From positions 231,513 to 295,512 of the forward strand of contig NW_020290023.1 of the NCBI RefSeq assembly GCF_003144195.1: a DNA stretch of 64,000 nt, written 5' to 3'. Shown piece after piece: positions 1 to 10,915 of the stretch. The position numbers and the translations under genes are program-made. Origin of the DNA: Ceraceosorus guamensis (lineage: Eukaryota > Basidiomycota > Exobasidiomycetes > Ceraceosorales > Ceraceosoraceae). The notes below the pieces were generated by a model. It was given only the letters and a program-made list of their open reading frames with translations. It had not been told where the DNA came from and searched no databases. Each line of letters starts with the position of its first letter. The first letter of the stretch is position 1.

Positions 1-1
1 G

Positions 2-133
2 CAGAAAGGATTGCGCATGTGGACGCTGGTGTACACAAAGGAAGCCATAGAGTACATGTGGGATCGAAAGGTGGTGCTTGAGGCCCGATGGGCACGTCGT
101 CGCTTCGCGCGCCCTCCGGTGCGGTCTGCCTGA
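2..133 (+). CDS. C-terminal tail of a gene cut by the left edge
   Basis: An open frame enters at base 2 and runs 43 codons to a TGA at 131-133. The peptide is rich in Arg, Trp and aromatic residues (segments such as EYMWDRKVVLEARW and a basic stretch near the end) and reads like real coding sequence. The CAG at bases 2-4 could be the end of an intron, in which case the exon starts at base 5. Only the tail is visible, so I assign no family. It converges with the minus-strand gene that ends at 168, leaving about 34 bases between the stops. Confidence 0.4.
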   Translation, partial: QKGLRMWTLVYTKEAIEYMWDRKVVLEARWARRRFARPPVRSA

Positions 134-167
134 CCCCTTTTCTCGGTGACCAGCCTTTGTCGCCTTG

Positions 168-971
168 CTACGCTATGACGCAGCTGGACCCTCGTCCAGC
201 GCCCTTTGTTTGATTTCGCTTCTCCAACCTGTCCAAGATCTCCTTGGCCCCAGCCCAGTCTGCTGCGGCCACTCCATCATCCCAAGCCACGAGGATAGGT
301 CCTGGTCTCAACCTGACAGGCAGTGCAGAAGTGTCCTCGTCCACGCCTGACAGATCCGTCGCTTTTTGCATCTCTGCATTTTGAGTAGCAATCGGCTGTA
401 CTGGCGTAGCTGCGTAAGGTTCCTTTTCGCTCGCCAAAGCTGGAGAGGTGGATTCGGAAGCAAGAGGCACGGCAGATTGAGGCTTGTACGCTCTCGCCTC
501 TCTGATCCTCGTCCTGACCGATCCGTCGGGCGGTGCAGCTGCGCTGCCCACTGCCGCCGGGTGTGTCTGTCGACCATCGTTTCCGTGAGCGTGCTCTACA
601 GAAGCAGTGGCCGCGCCTTGCATCGTTGCAGAGTCGATGGCGCCTTGGACGAATGCGCTGGGTGTGGCGACGTGCGCGGGCAGGTAAGACCGGATAGACT
701 GCCATTGAGTCTCTGTAGGTGGATTAGAGTGTCGATCGATGATTTGCAACTCTGCGAATGGCTCTTCAGAGCCGGGAGCGGAGCGGGCTACAAGCTCCAA
801 GTAACCCTGAGCCTCGGAGCGCGAAGCATCTGCGACGGATCGTCCGGCTTTGGAGGCCGAGGAAGCTGAGAGTCGCTTGTGAAGCTCTTGAAGAAGCCGC
901 ACTGATTCTGGCGAGTTAGGATCGTGCCAGAGCGACAGCAGAGGCGTGCGAGCGTGAAAACGAATGGACAT
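168..971 (-). CDS. DUF1687 / FMP46-like thioredoxin-fold protein with C-terminal CVIA
   Basis: Single exon, 267 aa, ATG at 971-969. The N-terminus has the LSLWHDPNSPESVRLL segment, which matches the opening of the fungal DUF1687 (FMP46, putative mitochondrial redox) family. A central ELQIIDRH..PTETQWQSI segment and a C-terminal GPILVAWDDG segment fit the rest of that family. An Ala/Ser/Thr-rich linker of roughly 100 residues sits between them and looks disordered. The last four residues are CVIA, a textbook CaaX prenylation sequence, which I do not associate with FMP46 and which would point to a membrane rather than a mitochondrial-matrix role. I infer the family from short motifs, not an alignment. 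It is divergently arranged with the A/B-barrel gene at 1522. Confidence 0.6.
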   Translation of the reverse strand: MSIRFHARTPLLSLWHDPNSPESVRLLQELHKRLSASSASKAGRSVADASRSEAQGYLELVARSAPGSEEPFAELQIIDRHSNPPTETQWQSIRSYLPAHVATPSAFVQGAIDSATMQGAATASVEHAHGNDGRQTHPAAVGSAAAPPDGSVRTRIREARAYKPQSAVPLASESTSPALASEKEPYAATPVQPIATQNAEMQKATDLSGVDEDTSALPVRLRPGPILVAWDDGVAAADWAGAKEILDRLEKRNQTKGAGRGSSCVIA

Positions 972-1521
972 GCTTGGATGACGGATTGGTCGTGGCGATA
1001 CTCTTCTGTTGCGAAATCTCCTTCAGATCGGCTGCGATGCCGGTTTTGGACGAATGCCACGGTCGCACGACAGAAGCAATGGCCGGTGACTAGAGAATTG
1101 CGGTGATGGTGGATGTATGAGCGCTCGAGGCGGATTACGAGGATGCAATTACGATCACGAGTCCCAGAGAGTCGTCGTGTGCGCATGCAGCTCACCTATG
1201 GCGGAGATTGTAGGTACCGGTATCTATATAGTTACGAGTCAGGGGAATGAGAGCAGCAGGGGCGCGCTCCCTCCACATGGGAACATGCACCGCGGTGGCT
1301 CGTCGGACCGTGCGCGCGTGATGGATGATGGATGCTGATGCTGATGGATGCTGAAGGCGGGTTCATAGCGCGCGCTCTCGTCGGCTCCTTCACCCTGACG
1401 TTATCATCCTTGCACTCCACTCACGGCTCGGGTCTTGCCACTGCATTCACAGCCTGAATACTGTAATCGTGACCACTGCTGGAGACAGTTCACCAAACTC
1501 TTCGCTTTGAAGCCGTGCAAG
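972..1521. other. Divergent intergenic region
   Basis: Shared upstream region of the DUF1687 gene (-) and the A/B-barrel gene (+). It holds a CACGAGTC word at 1156-1163 and a CTATATAG element at 1224-1231. No convincing ORF or RNA gene was seen. Confidence 0.6.
1224..1231 (+). promoter_or_regulatory. TATA-like CTATATAG element
   Basis: CTATATAG lies about 290 bases upstream of the ATG at 1522. The same word recurs in other intergenic regions of the window (6628, 52523). Its use as a TATA box is inferred. Confidence 0.35.
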
Positions 1522-1990
1522 ATGACCCTCACGCACATCGTGTCCTTTCGCTACGCGGAAACAGTGGACCTGGCCACCAGACAATCGGTCTTTGAGCGGT
1601 TCCTTGACCTGCGCTCGCTCTGCAAGCTACAAGATGGCAGCGCATACATTGCCGATGTGATAGCTGGCAATGCCAACATCAGTCCAGAGGGCGCGGGTAA
1701 AGGCTTCGATGTGAGTGTCACGATGCCTCATACGCCTGTACGCGTGTCTATCTCATCCATCTTCTCGCCATCCGAACATTCACGATTCTCACACCCCCCT
1801 TTTGACTACTTTCGTATCGGGCCGTGCAACCTCATCACAGCACACTTTTATTGTCACTTTCAACAACGCAGATCATGTCAAGCACTATCTCGAAACAGAC
1901 GCGGCCCATCTCGACTTTGTAGCATTTGTCAAGCCTCTGCTCGTCGATGCTTTCATCTACGATTTTCACACCCAACGAGCATCTGCATAG
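1522..1990 (+). CDS. Stress-responsive A/B-barrel (Dabb) domain protein
   Basis: Two exons, 1522-1710 and 1841-1990; the 130-nt intron starts GTGAGT and ends ACAG, phase 0. The product is 112 aa. It opens MTLTHIVSFRY, the signature start of Dabb (PF07876) proteins, small dimeric alpha+beta barrels. The second exon continues with a beta-strand (HTFIVTFNN) and then DHVKHYLETDAAH, the usual second half of the fold. The family is found in stress-induced and polyketide-related proteins; no substrate can be read from the sequence. The ATG at 1522 is chosen because the preceding in-frame codons do not resemble the family. Family call is firm, function unknown. Confidence 0.85.
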
Positions 1991-3458
1991 GAAGGGTGCG
2001 ACTCTGCGTCCGAACGCAGATGGAAGTGCACCCGCAAGCATCGTCGTGTTCCATGCCGCTGCCCTGCAGCTGCTCTACGGTTCTGGATCTGGGGTGCAGA
2101 CCCACTACCCCCTCCTTGTCAGGGGGAAAGCGCGATCGCAGCGTACCTACATTTGTTGCACAGCCATCTTGGAGAGATGTGTAGCCTCACTTCATACTCG
2201 CCAGGCGCTTCTGTAGAGCAGTGCAGCGCACGCCTGCCGACGCGTCGGATGTCCGTGTCTCCAGCGATTGCACTAGAGACTGCACGTATCAGCGTTCATC
2301 GCAGCAATGGCCATCGTCAATACCACATGATAACGAGTCAGAGCGCGGGCAAGAGTCAAAGTCCGTCGTGAGCTTTTTTGCCGCGGTCGTGTCGAGGCGT
2401 AGAAGCTCGGCGACTCAACGTAGACTCAGAAACACCGAGCGCCACCGCAGGGATGTAGAAAGACACCGACGTCAGCCAAGCTTCGTGGCTATGGAGCCTG
2501 CCGTTGCCGCAGGAACTGTGACTATTCGCATGTGCTGCGAGGAAAACGTATGCGCCAAGCATCAATCTGAACCTGTTCGGCATATTTGGTGAGGCCCTTC
2601 TGCAATGGGTGCAAGATACGTCCAGCGGGATTTTGCAGATCTCCGCAACATCACAGCAAAGCTGTCCATCCACAGCACTGCGTAGAGGGCGCAGATGTCG
2701 TCTGTCTAGATGCCTCTTCACGAGAGAGCGAAGACCATCCGCCAAATTCGCGCAGCAATTGCGGGTGCAACTCGGCCGATTGCAGACTCCCTGCGTACTC
2801 GTTCATTTCTCACTCTACACCCCAAGGCTAGTGCTATGGGCCAACTCAACTTGCCCGTTGTCTTCCGCAATGCTCGGCAGTGGTAGTCATCATGGCGAAG
2901 ATCCGTTAGGCATAGACGTGGTACCTGGTAGACTTCAAGGGACACGCCAAATAAGCCACGGTGCTTTCATGCGAATCGGTCGATGTCCTGACCGCTAGGA
3001 CCAGACGTAGAGCGAGCTAGCTAGCATTCTGCCACGGAGACCCGCTGACGCGATGATATTGCGTGCAAGGTGTCTTGGTCGATGCCATCAAGAGTGAAGG
3101 CGAGCTAGGCGTGTGGATACAGGGCTGTCAAATATGCGGGCGTGCGACTGGGGTTGATCCACGGCACCAGCCAGAGTCCGAGAACAAATGTGCCAGTAGT
3201 AATTGTTCGTCCAAACGCAGTCTTGCACTCTTCGAAGCTGGCGTCCAAGGTCGCTGGCGAATCCGTGAAGAAAGGACCGGCTGTACTCCAAGGTTTGCAG
3301 CCATTCACTGGTCTGCTCTAGGTGCTCTATGTTCCCCATAGAAGCCATCCACGTAGTGAACTCTCACTCATACTTTGAACTTGGCCGAGTCTTGTCTGGA
3401 TCTGACCAAATCGGCCTTCAGAAGAAACACCTTCGAAGAGCAAAGCTTCGCCGTCGCC
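1991..3458. other. Intergenic region with weak small-ORF candidates
   Basis: 1.47 kb without a recognised gene. Minus-strand ORFs of 60-130 codons occur (for example 3088-3348, ATG start, 86 aa, and a frame at 3105-3308 with a hydrophobic stretch). None matches a family I know and splice signals are not decisive. It includes the promoter of the KRE6-like gene. Confidence 0.5.
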
Positions 3459-5647
3459 ATGGATCGTCGGCAAGCTCTTCAGAGCGCGACTCCCGCGTAT
3501 GCGAGCCAGAATCGGGCGGGACGCAGTGCAGCGCCTCGTCCAAGAGCGACCCTTCAAAGCCTCCCGGTAGGATCTGCCGCAAGTAGCGCTCTTTCTGCGT
3601 CTGGCGATCTCGGACCGTACAGTCACATTCGACACGGCTCGATGGGAGGCATAGGGGGGCGCGGGGCTGCTTCATGGAGTAACGCTGCCAGTCTCTCCGA
3701 AGTGCACGACCCCTTGCCATCAACAAGCAGACCAGCTGCGCACAAATCCGCCAAACGGAGACCAGGACTGTACTCCTCGCTGAAGAGCACATACTCTCAC
3801 TCTGCCTCGAGACCTTATGCTGCCGTGCCCGGGGATCCTCACGATCAGCGCTCGCCGCTCCACTGCGCTTCTGCTGGTCCCGAAGCGGACGACTTTCTTC
3901 ATCATTCGGACTACAGACGAGGCTATTCTCGGCACTTTGACGGAGGAAGAATCTCCCTACGAGGACTGCTCAACGTCGGCACTCTGATCATGCTCGTACT
4001 CGGCCTGTTGGGACTCTTTGCGGGCTACCCGATACTCGCGCATTTCGACGAGCTCAATGGACAGATTCCTGCTGGTGTGAATGGGTCGGGCCAGCTGCCC
4101 ATAGTGGTCAACGCGTTGAATTTCCGAGACCACGACACACCTCCGGAGGCTTGGTCGTGGAAGAATCCGGATGGCGAAGACTACCACCTGGTATTCTCTG
4201 ACGAATTTGAAGTTCCTGGTCGCACCTTCTGGCCAGGCGACGACCCGTATTGGGAAGCCGTCGATATTTGGTATGGTGCAACTAAAGATTACGAGTGGTA
4301 CATGCCTGAGCAGATCAATACGACGTCGGGCTATTTGCAGATCACCATGAGCGACCGACCTGCCCACGACCTGAACTTCCGCAGCGCCATGCTACAGTCT
4401 TGGAACAAATTTTGTTTCCAAGGTGGCTTTATCGAGTACTCAGCTATTCTGCCTGGCTCTCCGGACACCCAAGGTTGGTGGCCTGGTGCGTGGCTCTCAG
4501 GCAATCTAGGACGACCGGGATATTTGGGCACGACGGAAGGCACTTGGCCCTACAGCTATTCTGGCTGTGATACTGGCATCCGACCCAACCAGACGACTCC
4601 AGATGGCTTACCAGAGTCGATATCTACAGCAAAGCTGTATGGAAAGACCGGCTTGTCGTGGCTGCCAGGCATGCGTTATTCGTCGTGCACCTGCCCGGGC
4701 GAAGACCACCCTGGGCCATCGAACGACGTGGCGAGAGCTGCGCCTGAGATAGACGGTCTCGAAGCGCAGACACAAAAAGGTGTCGGTCAGGCATCGCAGA
4801 GTCTCCAAGTAAGCATCGTGCGAGTGGGTTGGAGGCACAGCCGCAAAAAGAGCCACTGCTGATCGAGGACGTGCCCTTTGTATGACAACAGGTTGCTGCT
4901 TTTGACGTAGGGCACAAGTGTATCCAGAACGCAGCTACCATCTACGACGAATCAGTCACCCATTTCAACGACTATACTGGGGACAATTACCAGCGTGAGT
5001 CGATGCTGCTGTGTTTGTTGTTTTATGGTTTTTTATTATCTTTCTGAGTATGACGCCGATGCCGCTCAACGCTCCTTTGTCGTCCACTAGAGGCGCAGTC
5101 CGGAGTGTCCAACATTCCTGAGAAGGCGTATGAGCTGGCCGACAATCCGACGTTTACAAAATTCGGATTAGAGTACTCGCCAGATCTTGAGCTCAACGGC
5201 GGCGGCTTCTTGACGTGGTACGTCGATGGCAAGCCAACTTGGCGAATGGATGGAAAATCTATGCCAGCAAATGCAGACATTGGTGTTGGCCAGCGTCATG
5301 TGCCGACAGAGCCCATGAGCGTGAGTGATGAGGCGACGATCAAGAGAAAGGATGCTGGAGATTTTGAACCTTTTCCTTCGCTCGCTGGTTCGCAGATTGT
5401 CATCAATTTTGGCATCTCCCAAGGCTTTCAGAACGTCGTCTTCGACACGCTGAACTTCCCCGCGACCATGAAGGTGGACTATGTGCGCGTCTACCAAAAG
5501 AATGGCCAGCCTGAACGCGTAAGCTGCAGCCCGCCGGATCATCCTACCTCAGATTTCATCGAGAGGCACAAGGATGTGTACTACAATCCTAACGTGACCG
5601 TGTGGCCCAAAGCGTGGCCCAAGAATAGCCTCGTTGATGGATGCTAG
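3459..5647 (+). CDS. KRE6: KRE6/SKN1-type beta-glucan synthesis-associated protein (GH16-like)
   Basis: Four exons (3459-4808, 4892-4994, 5091-5320, 5396-5647) give 644 aa. The start is the ATG in a CGCCATGG context; upstream in-frame codons lack ATG. About 168 N-terminal residues are Ser/Pro/Arg-rich and cytosolic. One transmembrane helix follows at about 170-192, giving a type II membrane protein. The lumenal domain is SKN1/KRE6, related to glycoside hydrolase family 16; the active-site-like EIDGLE motif lies near residue 430, followed by GQASQSLQ and, near the end, the MKVDYVRVYQ strand typical of the family. Known members act in the secretory pathway in beta-1,6-glucan assembly of the cell wall. 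Intron 3 (5321-5395, 75 nt) is a multiple of three without a stop. Confidence 0.92.
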
Positions 5648-7127
5648 CCTCGTCGTTCGCCTGACGCGCATCTTGGACAGTCTTCGTTCAGCTGGACAAT
5701 CTCGGGCGCCCTCCTATCTGTTCTCCTACCTTCTCCCTCGCAGTCATATCCATTTTGGACAATCGCACAACGGCCGAAGCAGTACGGTCTCACCCCCCTC
5801 ATTCGGACATTCGCTACAAGACCTGTGACATTGAGCATTTTTTGCCGCTCTCTCTGTCTCCACTATCCACGCTCATTGAAACATTCGCAACTGATGTCGA
5901 TCTGCTTCTGACCCGATCCTTCATGATCGATGACGAGGACATCAACCAGCTGGATACAAGAGCGCGACGCAGCGTGACGTCATGATCCGACTTCAAAAGG
6001 TACTGAGCTTCACCATCGCGATTCTTTGCCGTCCGCTCGTCTGATCGATCTTGAGTTCAGCGACGAATTGGTGGATCTCCAAGCGAGTGTGGAGACTGTT
6101 GACCGTTCCTTCGAAGCGTGGTCAGGAGCAAGCATGGAGTGCAGGGAGGAGCGTGCTTTCTGGCCCTCGGCGATCGGTGAGATGGAGTGACCTTGAGTGT
6201 GAAATTGGCTGTCGTCGGGTCGTCGACGTCGATCTCATGGATATGTGAAACTCTGTTAATCAGCAGAAACAACTCGTGGCACCACCTCCATCTGGCTTTG
6301 CGGGACGACCGGCGGCAGAGGCTGTGTTGCCAGTCACGATCGAGTCTGATTGATGAGAGAGGGTGAAGTCGTGAGTCGTGGGTCCCTGCCGCCCGCTACA
6401 CGGCTCGAGGACCTGCAGCGGTGCATGCTGCATGCATGGCGGCGGAGAGAGATTCGCCCGCCTCTGCGCTATCCTCCGGCCTCGACTTGGATTGAGTGAG
6501 GGTGCCTGCACCGCCTCGTCCAGCAGCAGCAGGGACGCTGCTGATGTCTGCTGGATATAGCAGCTGCAGTCGAGCCGCCAAGATTAACACGAGGGGCTCG
6601 TTGCATCAGCCGTGCGCACGATCGCAGCTATATAGGCGGACGGTTATTCATCGCGGCGCTGAGGCCCAACAGCGTCAGATGGAACGCGCTTGCGCACACG
6701 AAGCGATCACGCTGCTGCACGCACGCATACTTCCAAAGAGGGGCCTCTCTCTCTCTCGTCTGTGTGTAGCTGCTTACGCACCAAGTAAGTGATGCGCGCC
6801 GAGCGCGAGAATGCGTGCCATGCACTTAGAATTCACGATCACAACCACAATGGAGCCCCGACCGATGAGGGTGATCGCGCATCCGAAGTTGAAGTTTCGC
6901 AGCAGCACGGCTTCTGTTCGCTCCTCTTCCTGTCATCGTCATCGTCACGCACGAAGAAACACTTGCAAGCATCTACCAAAGATTGCTGCTCAGCAATGTT
7001 GCCCTGCGACTAGAGGCACAAGGAAGTCAATCACAGAGCAGGGTCCCACTCATCTTCTTGCGCGATCCGCCACATTGCAGCATAGCATCCGAGCCGGCTG
7101 CTTGAAGCGCCAAGCGGGCTGCCCAAG
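5648..7127. other. Intergenic region
   Basis: 1.48 kb between tandem genes. It holds a GTGAGTCGTG repeat-like word near 6370, a CTATATAG element at 6628-6635, a CT-rich stretch near 6750 and a GTAAGT at 6785 that could start a 5'-UTR intron of the NIPA gene. No gene recognised. Confidence 0.55.
6628..6635 (+). promoter_or_regulatory. TATA-like CTATATAG element
   Basis: CTATATAG about 490 bases upstream of the NIPA-type ATG. It would suit a promoter if the transcript has a long or spliced 5' leader. Inferred from recurrence only. Confidence 0.35.
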
Positions 7128-9530
7128 ATGAGCGCTACCACCCCGATCACAATGACATTGCCAGCCGCTTCATCAGCGCTGCCGAGCGCGAGCTCCCTTG
7201 ATGCTCCAGGCTCAACATCTTCAGCCTCAGCAGCCATGTCATCGCTCTCCGCAGCCATGGCCTCAGCTTCCAAAGCTCTATCGAGCGAATCCGCAATAGC
7301 CAGCGGAAGCGGCTCCAACCCTCCAGCTTTCCAATACGTGGGAATCGCACTCGCTGTAGGATCTGGACTGTTCATCGGATCTAGCTTTGTGCTCAAGAAG
7401 AAGGGCCTCTTGGCCAGTCAAAAGTTGCATGGCCAGAAAGCGGGAGAGGGGCATGCGTACCTCAAGAGCTGGATGTGGTGGAGCGGCATGATCCTCATGG
7501 TGAGTATCGCCTTCAGCTTTGCACAGCGCCAGCTGCTTGCACCCCAAACAATGACAACAAGTTTCAGAGAGAGGCGACTAGCTCGCGTTTGCTGATGGGA
7601 TCATGGGCGCTCACACTCATCTCTGCTGGCGGCTTTTGTTCATCACCTTTGCAGATCCTGGGAGAAATTCTGAATGTCGTAGCGTACGCTGTGTCTTCGG
7701 CCGTATTGGTCACGCCGCTTGGAGCCCTTTCCGTCGTCATTTGTGCCATTCTATCCTCCATCTTTCTCAAGGAGAAGCTCAGTGAGTGACGGAACGATTA
7801 GGAAAGGTTCATTAGACACTGTCTCGCCGACAGCTCACTCACCCACCACTACGCACGTCTGTGGCCCTTGTAGCTTTATTTGGAAAGCTGGGTGCTGCAC
7901 TAGTGGGTCTCGATTTTGCAACCGGGCAGCGAGATAGCATATAAGGCTTACACAGTGGCACGTTCGTGTCGAACAGTGCATCGTCGGGTCGACAGTCATC
8001 GCTATCAATGCACCCTCGTCGCATCAGGCCGGAGACATCAAGAGCTTCATGCATCTATTTATCGCTCCTGGCTTTCTGAGCTGGATGGGTGTATGCATTG
8101 TTGGCAGCTTGATTCTCATCTTTTGGGCGACTCCTCGATACGGCAAGAAGCAGATGCTCATCCCCATCACCATCTGTTCCTTGATAGGTGGACTAAGTGT
8201 CAGCACCATCAGCGGCATTGGAAGCGCAGTGATCCTCACCATCAGAGGGAGCATGCAGCTCACACATTGGTTCTTCTACGTTTTGCTCGTATTCGTGATC
8301 GTTACGCTTCTCATAGAGATCAACTATCTCAACAAAGCTTTGGAGCTCTTCAACACCGCCATGGTCACTCCCACTTACTACGTCATCTTCACCTTCTGCA
8401 CTCTGGTCACCAGCATCGTGCTCTACCAAGGTCTAGATGCAGACGCGATTGCCATTGTCACAATCGTGCTGGGGTTCTTGACGATCTGTGCAGGCATCTC
8501 CCTGCTGCAGCTCAGCAAGATCGACCCTGAAGATCTCACAAACAAGGATGGCACACCTCTGGATAGAGAAACGACACTTCTCATTCGAGCCTCGAGGTCT
8601 ATGGTCTCGCGGCATGGGGGCGAGAAGGGCTCGCAATTTGGCACGCAGGGACTAGATGACCCTGGCGTGGATGCAGTGCGAGGTGGTATGGGCGTGGTGG
8701 GCAGTCTCATCAGAGCACGATCTGCGAGAAAGCTGCATGCTTCCGCAGACGCCTACGCGGATGAGGACGGCATGCTGAATACGTCTTCCAGGCGCGATCT
8801 GGAGAGGTACGAGCTTCACGATGCGCCAGTGCGCCGAGGCACGAATCAAGCACCCGGACACTACACTATGCCAGCGCTAGGCATGCCTGCGAAGCGTGAT
8901 ACTGCAATCAGCTTTGCAGAAGGCTCCGAAAATCCCCATGGCCATCACGCGGGTGATGCGCCGCTGCGCAGCGTTTCCAGAGCATCGAACATTAGCAACA
9001 GCACCAGCAATGCACCGCAACGAAGCATCTACAAGACGGAACCCGCATCCTTCTTGAGCCCTTTGAGTCCGAGAGCAGGATCAACTCCGGTCCGTGGCGA
9101 CTCTATAGAAGAGGTCAACGAAAACGAGAAGCCCGCAAGCCCAAGCATCCGGTCTGTAGGTGGTCCCAGACCACTGCCGGACTCGCTTAGGCAGCAAGGA
9201 TCTCTCTCGCGCTCCACAGCTGCACCTGATCTGAGAACCATGTGGGACGCCCCGATGCCGGGTCTCACGCCGTCCGAGAAGTCCATTGCGGAGCTATCAT
9301 TGGACGCGACGCAAGACTCTGCTGGTGGCATCAGTAGTTCCCCGAGCAGCACCAGGGAGAGGACGGACAAGGTGTTTCCGGGCGCCACTTCGGGATCTTT
9401 CAGAGCGAGGAACAAGGAAGCTGTGGAAGGCGAGGAGGAGGAGGAGCTCCTCAATCCTCGAGGGAAAGTGGAGGATTCGGATGATGAGGAGGAGCGAAGA
9501 AAAGGACGGCTAGCGAGAAAACACTTTTGA
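7128..9530 (+). CDS. NIPA-family magnesium transporter (DUF803)
   Basis: Four exons (7128-7499, 7655-7781, 7874-7902, 7977-9530) give 693 aa. The third exon is a 29-nt microexon whose inclusion restores KEKLTLFGKLGAALCIVGS, a segment that fits the family well. A Ser/Ala-rich N-terminus of about 67 residues is followed by nine or so membrane helices (about 68-350), including LVTPLGALSVV and the INYLNKALELFNTAMVTPTYYV helix characteristic of NIPA proteins, drug/metabolite-transporter relatives that move Mg2+ across plasma or endosomal membranes. A cytosolic tail of more than 300 residues is Ser/Pro-rich and ends acidic then basic. Transport substrate is inferred from the family. Confidence 0.92.
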
Positions 9531-10253
9531 CCCTCGCACACCTACTGAAGTCTCTTGTTCGGCGTCCCCTGTTCAAAAGTTAGCTGTTCTCATAATTCGC
9601 TTTGACGCCTGAGTTTCCGACTTGAGGCTCACACCTGCTTTCTTCATCTCGTCGTCTCTCATGCCTCATCGCTCCACGTCACGGACATTTTTGCAATTTG
9701 TATGGACACGCGTGCTTTGCTTCCACGTTCTCGACCGATTATTACACATGCAAGACGCTTCTCAGACGAAAGTTTTTGGACGACGCTGATGTGCGTGGGA
9801 ATGATCATCGTAAGAGGCAGATGCGCTGGCTGTGATCGCGCTTGCCGACCCTTTCTGCAGCTACTAAAAGCCAGCGCTCGACCTGATGCTTGAAGTGCGA
9901 AGTTCAGCCGTGTCACCTGCCCGGCGCGTGCTATCCGCATGCCGTGTTCGACGAGGATGAAGGATACGTCTCCTCACGTCCTTCACATCGCTTGCTTCCC
10001 GAGGTCCGGGGACGTAAAAGCTCCTTAAAGGCGTCTGGCTGTAGCTTGTGGTATAAACAAATAAACGTGCCAAATGAAGAAAGACTTTCGCCAAAGTTTG
10101 CGAGTGGAGCGTCACGTTGTCGTAGCCAGAGCTCTGGCTTCCGCAAGAGAAGCGGGGACTGGGGAGGGAGCATATGTGTAGTGTGAATGGACCAGCGGAA
10201 GGAGAAGACACTTAGTGGAACCTTCTCTTCGGCGTGATAGTAAGGAGTACCTT
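9531..10253. other. Convergent 3' intergenic region
   Basis: About 720 bases between the stop codons of the NIPA gene (+) and the alkyltransferase-like gene (-). Short ORFs on both strands lack ATG starts or recognisable content. Confidence 0.6.
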
Positions 10254-10915
10254 TCACTCACACCAAGCGTAACCAGCGCTATCCGAGAAGCTGACTCTAT
10301 ACTGACTAATTCCTGGCGCTTGTGTCACCTCTACTCCTTCTAGGAGTGCGAGACGAGCCATGCAGATCAAGCCATGAGTGCGGGCTCGAAATGCATGCTA
10401 GCTCGGCAAAGTACGCACCGGCTCTAAGTCTCTCTGCTTGCCTCGAAGCTCCGACATCTCCAGGACCACGAAGGGATATGAGTCCGCTGGAAGATATAAC
10501 CCTCTGCCAAGGGACATTGTGGCCGCCACCCTCGCCCGGCAAGGCATCCAGAGAAGCTTCCTGACCTAGCAAGGCCAGCGCTGTTCCCACCATGCGCGAA
10601 TCTGAGCGAGACGTGAATCAGAAATAGTGGCCTCAGCTCCGTCTGGCTGCGCTCCATGCTGGAAGGATCAGGGGACTCGCTGACTTACGATTGGGATGTC
10701 CAGCGAGCTTGGCAATGTGGCCGTACGAAGTGACTCGTCCCCGCGGCTGCATGATGAACCCAATTCAGCAAGGGCAAAGTCGCAAGGCGAAAGTTCAGCT
10801 TTGTCTGAGGTGCGCGCGTATGCCCCCCGAAAGCGGCAACGCATCTGAAGCTCACAATCAGACGACAAATGTCGTACACCGCTGCATGAAATTCTTCAGC
10901 GTCGACTTGAGGCAT
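10254..10915 (-). CDS. ATL1: Alkyltransferase-like DNA repair protein (ATL, MGMT fold)
   Basis: Four short exons on the minus strand (10915-10856, 10746-10689, 10601-10419, 10339-10254), all with GT-AG introns and matching phases, give 128 aa. The protein reads as an MGMT-like helix-turn-helix domain: RVTSYGHIAKLAG with the base-flipping Tyr at about 28, an Arg at about 42 in HSRMVG (the expected DNA-intercalating arginine), and PWQRVI at 70-75, where Trp71 stands in place of the alkyl-acceptor Cys of true methyltransferases (PCHRV). It continues GLISL...QAERLRAEGVEV to the end. Known ATL proteins bind O6-alkylguanine without dealkylating it and route the lesion to nucleotide excision repair. 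It lies head-to-head with PEX7 (612 bp). No single exon is long, so ORF-based calling would miss it. Confidence 0.88.
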
